Shown in pieces: positions 1 to 5,897 of a stretch of 64,000 nucleotides of DNA. The translations under genes and the position numbers were made by a program. The notes beneath the pieces are model-generated. The model worked only from the letters and a program-made list of their open reading frames with translations. It did no database searches and was not told the DNA's origin. The number at the start of each line of letters is the position of its first letter. Within the stretch, counting starts at the first letter, position 1. The stretch covers positions 1 through 64,000 of the forward strand of contig CALJKV010000110.1 in NCBI GenBank assembly GCA_937974245.1, written 5' to 3'. The DNA comes from an uncultured Chloroflexota bacterium. Its GTDB lineage: Bacteria > Chloroflexota > Anaerolineae > Aggregatilineales > Phototrophicaceae.

Positions 1-79
1 CCGCTGCCAACGCACCTTCTTTTTCCCTTTTTTGTTTCCTCTTCCCCTTGATTATGTTCCTTCTATCAGTTACGCAACT

Positions 80-391
80 CTAATCTACTTGGCTGTAATC
101 GAAACCAGGGCATTTCCCTTTCTGGAGACGAACTCTGGCATTATAAGTATGCTTGCATTTTATGCAATCTATACTCGTAAAATAGTTCGGATCGGATTTT
201 AACAGCATCTTGCCAATATTGTTGACACGTTCATAAGTACCGCATTTTGGACACTGAAAATACATTTCACCTGTTTCTTCGGCCACACGGTCAGCATCGA
301 ATGAGCTGAAGGTAACAAGTTTCACCTGTTCGTTTAACCCCCCACTTGGTTGTGATTGCTTTTTTCCGAATAGTTTGCGCAAGAAGTTCAT
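80..391 (-). CDS. Small zinc-ribbon protein of unknown function
   Basis: This is a 103-residue basic protein with two Cys pairs, CPKC near residue 47 and CIKC near residue 77, which together look like a zinc ribbon. The N-terminus (MNFLRKLFGKK) is short, basic and amphipathic. The ATG at 391 is chosen because a strong GGAAGG ribosome-binding site lies just upstream; the frame stays open to 538 but that extension has no such site. The function is unknown. The Cys pairs are seen directly, and zinc binding is inferred from them. It is transcribed off the left part of the window, with no partner gene visible. Confidence 0.6.
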   Translation of the reverse strand: MNFLRKLFGKKQSQPSGGLNEQVKLVTFSSFDADRVAEETGEMYFQCPKCGTYERVNNIGKMLLKSDPNYFTSIDCIKCKHTYNARVRLQKGKCPGFDYSQVD

Positions 392-666
392 TTTGATCCT
401 TCCCTTTCTATTGCCCTCACGGACAGCTAAGAAGAAGCCTATTCTGACATAAAACTGTTCCCCGCCTGTTTGATACTGAACAACTGTGTACCGCAAATTG
501 CTGGAATTAGGTAAAGTATTCATACGATACACTACCAACAGTATAAAGCTAAAATAGGAATTTCGAGGATTTTGCTTTCACTGCTGAAGAGCATCACCCG
601 CGCCCTGCTGTTCAGAACATCGTGATGAATCTTCCTTATATGCGTATATGCGGTAAAATCCCCCAC

Positions 667-1233
667 ATGACAAACATATTTCAAGGCAAACTGGTACGAC
701 TGCGGGCGGTTGAACCGTCCGACTGGGAGATTCATTTCCGGTGGGATAAGGATACCGAGGGCGGACGATTGACGGACGAAGTCTGGTTTCCTTCCTCCAC
801 CGAGGGGACGCGGCGCTGGGCTGAAGAGCAGTCACGCCGAAAAGACGGCGAAAACTTCCGTTTTCAGATCGAGCGCGCGTCCGATAGTGTGCTGGTCGGC
901 GCGATTAACACGCACGGCTGTAACCCACGCTGCGGCACGTTCATGTATGGGCTGGCGATTATGCCAACGTACCAACGACGGGGCTATGCCGCTGAAGCGG
1001 TGCGGTTGGTGTTGCGCTACTATTTCCACGAGCGGCGTTACCAGAAGGTCAATGCCGAAGTCTACGCTTTTAACGAGCCATCTATCCGTTTTCACCAGTA
1101 TCTTGGTTTTGTGCAGGAAGGCCGTTTGCGCCGGATGATCTACAGTGGTGGCGAGTTCCACGATGCGCTGATTTTCGGAATGACACTAGAAGAATTTGAT
1201 GCGACCGGCTGGAACCAGGAGGGCGAAGGCTAA
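667..1233 (+). CDS. GNAT family N-acetyltransferase (RimJ/RimL type)
   Basis: This 188-residue protein has the RimJ/RimL-type acetyltransferase layout: an N-terminal FQGKLVRLRAVEPSD strand, then the acetyl-CoA loop YQRRGYAAEAV around residue 105, then YAFNEPSIRFHQYLGF, the usual conserved helix near the C-terminus. Such enzymes move acetyl from acetyl-CoA to an amine on a protein, metabolite or drug; the substrate here cannot be told. The ATG at 667 gives the usual family N-terminus, although no strong ribosome-binding site is seen and the frame is open upstream to 622. It ends three bases before the acyl-CoA synthetase, so the two are probably co-transcribed. Confidence 0.85.
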   Translation: MTNIFQGKLVRLRAVEPSDWEIHFRWDKDTEGGRLTDEVWFPSSTEGTRRWAEEQSRRKDGENFRFQIERASDSVLVGAINTHGCNPRCGTFMYGLAIMPTYQRRGYAAEAVRLVLRYYFHERRYQKVNAEVYAFNEPSIRFHQYLGFVQEGRLRRMIYSGGEFHDALIFGMTLEEFDATGWNQEGEG

Positions 1234-1236
1234 AAC

Positions 1237-3360
1237 ATGACCTCACTCAACGTATTTTTCCGCCCGCAAGGGGTGGCCGTCATCGGCGCATCGCGTGAAC
1301 CCGGCAAGCTGGGGCATGATGTTGTCCGTAACCTCATCGCGCATGGCTACACCGGCCCGATTTACCCGGTGAATCCGCGTGCGACAGACATCCTGGGGCG
1401 GCAGGTCTACCCAACGATTCAGGATGCCCCCGACCCGCTCGACCTGGCGGTGATTGTCGTCCCGGCAGGGCGTGTGGCCGCCGAAATGGAAGCCTGCGGG
1501 CGGCGTGGCGTCCCGGCGGTGATCGTCGTCAGCGGGGGTTTTCTTGAAGTGGGCGCGGAAGGGGCGGAACGCGAGGCTGCTATTCAGGAAATCGCCGCCC
1601 GTTACGGTATCGCGCTGCTGGGGCCGAACTGTATCGGCACGATTGATACCCACACCCCGCTGAACACGACGTTTGTCATCGGGCAGCCGGAGCCGGGGGA
1701 AATCGCCCTGCTCTCTCAGTCCGGCGCGACAGCCGCTGTGATTATAGATTGGGCGCAGCGGGTTGGCGTGGGTTTCAGCCGTATCGTGAGCCTGGGCAAT
1801 CAGGCCGGTGTGACGGACGCGGATATGCTGACTGCGCTGGTCGAGGATGTCCATACCCGTGTTGTCACCGCCTATATTGAAGGCGTGGCCGATGGCCCGG
1901 CGTTTCTGGCGGCAGCATCGGGGGTGTCGCAGCGCGTGCCGGTAGTCGCGCTCAAGGTCGGGCGCGGCGCGGCGGGTGCGAAGGCCATCAGCAGCCATAC
2001 CGGGGCACTGGCTGGGGCAGAAGCCGCCTATAATGCTGCATTCCAGCGGGCAGGGGTGCTGCGGGCGGAACGTCTCGAAGATATGCTCGATTGGGCGCGG
2101 GCGCTTGCCTGGCAGCCGCTCCCCCGGGGCAACCGTATTGCCGTCCTGACGAATGCCGGCGGGCCAGGTATTATGGCGGTGGATGCCCTGGAAGCGGCAG
2201 GATTACAGCTTGCACCACTGGCGGACGCAACGAAAACGTATCTGCGGGAGCGGGCACTCCCGGCATCGAGCGTGGAAAACCCGGTGGACATCCTGGCAGG
2301 GTCTGATCCGGCGACGTACTGTGACTGTCTCGCGGCGCTGCTGCGCGATGAAACTGTGGATGCTGCTATTGTGATCTGTGCGCCGCAGGACTGGTTTCCC
2401 CCGTTGGCGCTGGCGCAAGTTATCGGGCAGATGGCGAACAGTCAGGGTGAATCGCCGAAGCCGGTGTTGGCATCTGTTATGGGGCTGACTCCCGGAGATG
2501 ATGCCACGCGGACATTTCACCATGACCGCATCCCTAACTACACATTTCCTGAACGCGCCAGTCTGTCACTGGGAGCCTTGTGGCGGCGGGCGCAGTGGTT
2601 GGCCGGGCAGAGTCAGGAAGACTCTCGTGTAGAATTTACGCTGCCGGATATTAGAGCAAGGGGCTTAGTCTCCTTGTCCGCTGCTGATGAAAGAACAAGG
2701 GGTTTAAACCCCTTGTCCAACCTGGAAGGTACTCATGTCGGATGGCTGCCCCCGGAACAGGTCAACCATCTGCTGATTGCCTATGGCCTGGCCGTGCCGG
2801 GTGACGGCCTGGCGTACAGCGCCGACGAAGCGGCAGGGCTGGCGGACTCGCTGGGCTATCCGGTGGCGCTCAAGCTGGCGGGTGTGACCCATAAAAGCGA
2901 CGTAGGGGGCGTTGTACTGAATCTGGAATCAGCGGGGGCAGTGCGGGATGCTTATTCTCGTCTGATGATGACACATGCTGGCAGCGTGCAGGTGCAGGCC
3001 ATGATAAAAGGTGAGGCAGAGATCATCGTCGGCGTGGTGCGTGACCCACAGTTTGGCCCGCTGGTGATGGGCGGGTTAGGTGGTACACAGGTCGAACTGC
3101 TGGGTGATACCGCCTTTGAACTCGCACCAGTGAGCGCCGCCCAGGCGAGTGCCATGCTTGACCGTACTGCCGCTGGAAAAGTGCTGGCCGGATACCGGGG
3201 CAAATCTCCGGCTGACCGTGATGCGGTCATTCAGGCCATTATCGCGCTGGCACAGATCGCGCTCGATTGGCCGCAGGTTGCCGAAATCGAAATCAACCCG
3301 CTGATTGTCCGGCAGCGCGGCGCTGTCGCGGTGGATGCGCGGGTGCGCCTGTCAGAATAA
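1237..3360 (+). CDS. ADP/NDP-forming acetyl(acyl)-CoA synthetase or protein acetyltransferase-like, alpha-beta fusion
   Basis: This 707-residue protein is a single-chain NDP-forming acyl-CoA synthetase. Residues 1-130 are a CoA-binding Rossmann domain (GVAVIGASREPGKLG), followed by succinyl-CoA-ligase-like domains with the phospho-accepting His254 in ISSHTGALAG. The C-terminal third, from about residue 500, is an ATP-grasp_5 domain (YPVALKLAGVTHKSDVGGV). Family members interconvert acyl-CoA, ADP and phosphate with acid, CoA and ATP; close relatives fused to a GNAT domain are lysine acetyltransferases. The GNAT here is a separate gene just upstream. The linker at residues 473-494 holds two copies of a palindromic DNA repeat translated in frame, which is unusual. 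The substrate is unknown. Confidence 0.88.
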   Translation: MTSLNVFFRPQGVAVIGASREPGKLGHDVVRNLIAHGYTGPIYPVNPRATDILGRQVYPTIQDAPDPLDLAVIVVPAGRVAAEMEACGRRGVPAVIVVSGGFLEVGAEGAEREAAIQEIAARYGIALLGPNCIGTIDTHTPLNTTFVIGQPEPGEIALLSQSGATAAVIIDWAQRVGVGFSRIVSLGNQAGVTDADMLTALVEDVHTRVVTAYIEGVADGPAFLAAASGVSQRVPVVALKVGRGAAGAKAISSHTGALAGAEAAYNAAFQRAGVLRAERLEDMLDWARALAWQPLPRGNRIAVLTNAGGPGIMAVDALEAAGLQLAPLADATKTYLRERALPASSVENPVDILAGSDPATYCDCLAALLRDETVDAAIVICAPQDWFPPLALAQVIGQMANSQGESPKPVLASVMGLTPGDDATRTFHHDRIPNYTFPERASLSLGALWRRAQWLAGQSQEDSRVEFTLPDIRARGLVSLSAADERTRGLNPLSNLEGTHVGWLPPEQVNHLLIAYGLAVPGDGLAYSADEAAGLADSLGYPVALKLAGVTHKSDVGGVVLNLESAGAVRDAYSRLMMTHAGSVQVQAMIKGEAEIIVGVVRDPQFGPLVMGGLGGTQVELLGDTAFELAPVSAAQASAMLDRTAAGKVLAGYRGKSPADRDAVIQAIIALAQIALDWPQVAEIEINPLIVRQRGAVAVDARVRLSE
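2653..2718. repeat. Tandem palindromic repeat inserted in frame in the acyl-CoA synthetase linker
   Basis: Two 27-bp units start at 2653 and 2692, 39 bp apart, and differ at five positions. The second contains a perfect 22-bp palindrome at 2695-2716 with core GGGGTTTAAACCCC; the first is a decayed copy. In the gene's frame they encode the related peptides ARGLVSLS and TRGLNPLS. The same core recurs in an intergenic gap at 23931, so this is a dispersed element and not a gene-specific motif. Confidence 0.85.
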
Positions 3361-3436
3361 CTTGTTCTGTCTGTATTTTGCGAAAATGCGGTCAATCGCG
3401 TAACCGTTATTGGCCGCAGGGGTTTTGTATGTTGTG

Positions 3437-4078
3437 ATGAAACTATTTAACCGTCAACCCAAATCTGTTGATCTGACTGATCTATCGGATACCGAACTGG
3501 TCGAACGAGCGAAAACCAGTAAGGAAGCCTTTGGCGCGCTGTATGAACGGTATGTTGAGAAGATATACCGGTATATCTACTACCGCACCGGCAACCACCA
3601 CGACGCCGAAGACCTGACCGCCGGGGTGTTTTTCCGAGCGATGGGACATATCGAGAACTATACCGAGCGCGGTGTGCCGTTCCAGGCATGGTTATATCGT
3701 ATTGCCCATAACCTCGTCGCCAACTGGCATCGTGACCAGGGACGTCGCAAGATTATTCCGTTAGATGAATTCGTGGGCTTAGGGATGGCGTTTGAAGCAC
3801 CCGACACCGCAGCGGAGGATAAAGAAGAACGTGAGCAGCTTATGACGGCAGTTGACCATCTGCCGGAGGAGCGCCAGCAGCTCTTATATCTGAAGTTTAT
3901 CGCCCAGCTTTCTAACGCCGAGGTTGGCGAAATCCTGGGACGAACCGAAGGTGCTATTAAATCGCTTTATCACCGCACTTTGCTCACGCTGCGTGATGAT
4001 ATTGAGATGCAGCGTGCCAGCCGTCAGGGCAGTGCCGCACCGGAACTCAAGTCAAAAAGGTTAAAGAATGACAGCTAA
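3437..4078 (+). CDS. ECF-type RNA polymerase sigma factor
   Basis: This 213-residue protein has sigma-70 region 2 at about residues 28-100 (AFGALYERYVEKIYRYIYYRT, then DAEDLTAGVFFRA, the -10-recognition helix) and region 4 at about 130-190 (LPEERQQLLYLKFI, then the helix-turn-helix NAEVGEILGRTEGAIKSLYHR). It lacks regions 1 and 3, as ECF sigma factors do. It directs RNA polymerase to a small regulon; its targets cannot be read here. The ATG at 3437 gives the natural N-terminus, though a TTG at 3410 in the same frame is possible. It overlaps the next gene by 11 bp, typical of a sigma factor and its anti-sigma factor. Confidence 0.9.
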   Translation: MKLFNRQPKSVDLTDLSDTELVERAKTSKEAFGALYERYVEKIYRYIYYRTGNHHDAEDLTAGVFFRAMGHIENYTERGVPFQAWLYRIAHNLVANWHRDQGRRKIIPLDEFVGLGMAFEAPDTAAEDKEEREQLMTAVDHLPEERQQLLYLKFIAQLSNAEVGEILGRTEGAIKSLYHRTLLTLRDDIEMQRASRQGSAAPELKSKRLKNDS

Positions 4079-4451
4079 AGACGGACAACTACAGGATTTG
4101 CTCGCCGCCGTAACCGATGCGCTGCTGGCCGACGAATCCACCGACCTGGATACGATTGTCGCGCAGTATCATGTGCCGCATGGCGATGTGGCTGAACTGG
4201 TCGCCATCATTCGGCGTCTGCATCTGGTGTTGGTGGGGGCACAGCCTTCGCACCGTTTTGTGCGCCGCCTCAAAAGTGACTTGATGGGAGCGCCGCAGCG
4301 GGGGATGGTATCGCGCATACGACACCTGCCGCCGCGTGTGCAGATTGCCGCCGGGGTCGCGCTGGTTGCCGGGTTTATGCTGCTTTCCCGCCGCCGGATG
4401 CTGGACGATGCCCGTCACGAGGCACAGGAAATCCCGCTCTTGCAGCAGTAA
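4068..4451 (+). CDS. Small membrane protein, putative anti-sigma factor
   Basis: This 127-residue protein starts inside the 3' end of the ECF sigma gene. Residues 1-85 are predicted soluble and helical, ending in a basic region (FVRRLKSDL). One transmembrane segment follows at about residues 91-107 (VQIAAGVALVAGFMLLS), then a short basic and acidic tail. Position, overlap and topology fit a membrane-anchored anti-sigma factor that would hold the sigma factor in the cytoplasm. No HCC zinc motif is present, so it is not a classical ZAS protein. The role is inferred from context only. Confidence 0.6.
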   Translation: MTAKDGQLQDLLAAVTDALLADESTDLDTIVAQYHVPHGDVAELVAIIRRLHLVLVGAQPSHRFVRRLKSDLMGAPQRGMVSRIRHLPPRVQIAAGVALVAGFMLLSRRRMLDDARHEAQEIPLLQQ

Positions 4452-4476
4452 CCAGATTTAATGGTAATTTCAAATT

Positions 4477-4513
4477 GCACATGTTATGGTGTATACTATG
4501 CCGTCACATGTGC
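4477..4513 (+). promoter_or_regulatory. Candidate fabH promoter with flanking inverted repeat
   Basis: An 8-bp inverted repeat, GCACATGT at 4477-4484 and ACATGTGC at 4506-4513, brackets a TATACT -10-like hexamer at 4492-4497. No good -35 lies at the usual distance. The arms are 21 bp apart, suiting a dimeric regulator that would cover the -10 box. The site sits 26 bp before the fabH start. Confidence 0.4.
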
Positions 4514-4538
4514 GATTTATCTTTCAGGAGTAATTTTC

Positions 4539-5579
4539 ATGGCTTTAGAACGGCGTGCGCGAATTAAAGGTTGGGGCAAGTACGTTCCGGCCAATGTGAT
4601 GACAAATGATGACCTGGCGAAACTCGTGGATACCAACGATCAGTGGATCACCGAGCGCACTGGTATTAAGGAACGCCGTATCCGGGGAGAAGAAGACACG
4701 ACGACCAGTATGGCAGTGAATGCCAGCCTGGACGCGATGAAAGTTGCTCAGATTGCCGCGAAAGACCTTGATCTCATTATTGTCGCCAATTCATCACCGG
4801 ACTACATGCTGCCGGCTCCGGCCAATTTCGTCCAGCACGCCTTGGGGGCAACCTGCCCGGCCTTTACTATCGCAGCTGGCTGTTCTGGTTGGGTATATGC
4901 CCTGGCAACCGCCCACCAGTTCATCCAGACTGGCGCGTATGATAATGTGCTGGTAATCGGTGTTGAGTTGATCTCCTATGCCCTGGATTACACGGATCGT
5001 TCGACTTGTATTCTGTTTGGGGATGGCGCGGCGGCAGTTGTCTTGCAGCCTACTACGGCGGATACCGGCTTAATCTCATTTGAATTAGGGTCGGATGGCA
5101 GCCAGGCGCATCACCTGTGGGTGCCGGGTGGCGGCACGGTCAACCCGGTGTCGCAAAAAGTCGTGGATAATCGTGAACACTATATCCGTATGAATGGGCA
5201 GGAAGTCTTCAAATTTGCAGTCCGTAAATTAACCTCCAGCTTAAAAAATATTACGGAAAGCGCGGGCATGTCGGTGCATGATCTGGACGTAATTATTCCG
5301 CACCAGGCGAACCTGCGGATTATTGAAACGGCGGCTAAATATCTGAATGTCCCGCTGGAAAAATTCTTTGTCAATTTGCATAAGTATGGCAACACATCGG
5401 CGGCCTCAATCCCGTTGGCGCTGGTTGAAGCGATTGAAGAAGGGCGCGTCAAGCCGGGCGACACGGTAGGCATGGTAGCATTCGGTTCGGGGCTTTCCTG
5501 GGCTGGGGCGGTTGTCAAAATGGGCATTGATGGGGTGGAAGAACCCGCCGCAGTCACGATGCAATCCGACACGGCGTAA
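4539..5579 (+). CDS. fabH: Beta-ketoacyl-ACP synthase III
   Basis: This 346-residue protein carries out the first condensation of fatty-acid synthesis, joining an acyl-CoA primer to malonyl-ACP. The catalytic triad is visible as Cys115 (AAGCSGW), His255 (IPHQANLR) and Asn285 (YGNTSAAS), and the length matches the family. The ATG at 4539 follows a CAGGAG ribosome-binding site at the right distance; the open frame upstream encodes a hydrophobic stretch without family similarity. The C-terminal 20 residues extend slightly past the usual end. The gene stands alone, with its own candidate promoter, downstream of the sigma/anti-sigma pair; there are no other fab genes in the window. Confidence 0.93.
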   Translation: MALERRARIKGWGKYVPANVMTNDDLAKLVDTNDQWITERTGIKERRIRGEEDTTTSMAVNASLDAMKVAQIAAKDLDLIIVANSSPDYMLPAPANFVQHALGATCPAFTIAAGCSGWVYALATAHQFIQTGAYDNVLVIGVELISYALDYTDRSTCILFGDGAAAVVLQPTTADTGLISFELGSDGSQAHHLWVPGGGTVNPVSQKVVDNREHYIRMNGQEVFKFAVRKLTSSLKNITESAGMSVHDLDVIIPHQANLRIIETAAKYLNVPLEKFFVNLHKYGNTSAASIPLALVEAIEEGRVKPGDTVGMVAFGSGLSWAGAVVKMGIDGVEEPAAVTMQSDTA

Positions 5580-5632
5580 TGAACACCGCTGCCGACACCG
5601 CGATTATTCCGACTTCCTTCATTACAAAAGAG

Positions 5633-5669
5633 AACAGCCTGGCAAAGCACAACGCACTGCCAGGCTGTT
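5633..5669. terminator. Hairpin terminator between fabH and the small peptide gene
   Basis: A perfect 12-bp stem (AACAGCCTGGCA with TGCCAGGCTGTT) has a 13-base loop and is followed by a T-rich stretch. It lies between convergent genes and could end transcription from both sides. Confidence 0.7.
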
Positions 5670-5698
5670 TCATTTGACGGTTTATTGACAATCTGAAA

Positions 5699-5839
5699 CT
5701 ATGGCCTCTTTGGCGGGGTGTATCCACCCTGGCCTTCTTGTTCGGGGTTCAGCCCACCACCTGACACATTATCCAGTTCTTCGTCGGAAAGTTCCTCAGC
5801 GTCTTTGGTCTGAGTCTCTTTTTCCTTCGGGTCAATCAT
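5699..5839 (-). CDS. 46-residue peptide with double-glycine leader-like motif
   Basis: This small gene has a strong AAGGAG ribosome-binding site eight bases before its ATG. The product is acidic at the N-terminus and contains ELSDEELDNVSGGG at residues 16-29, which closely resembles the leader end of double-glycine peptides (bacteriocin, Nif11 and NHLP-type RiPP precursors), where C39 proteases cut after GG. The 17-18 residues after it are Gly, Pro and Gln rich, with one Tyr and one Thr, no Cys and no Ser. It lies 58 bp downstream of the TIR-WD40 gene on the same strand, so the two are probably co-transcribed. No C39 transporter or modifying enzyme is in the window. The reading frame and motif are seen; the secreted-peptide role is inferred. 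Confidence 0.65.
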   Translation of the reverse strand: MIDPKEKETQTKDAEELSDEELDNVSGGGLNPEQEGQGGYTPPKRP

Positions 5840-5897
5840 GATTCATTCTCCTTGTTCCTTTTCCCTAACGTCATTATAGCACAATTCCCGCAGCGTA

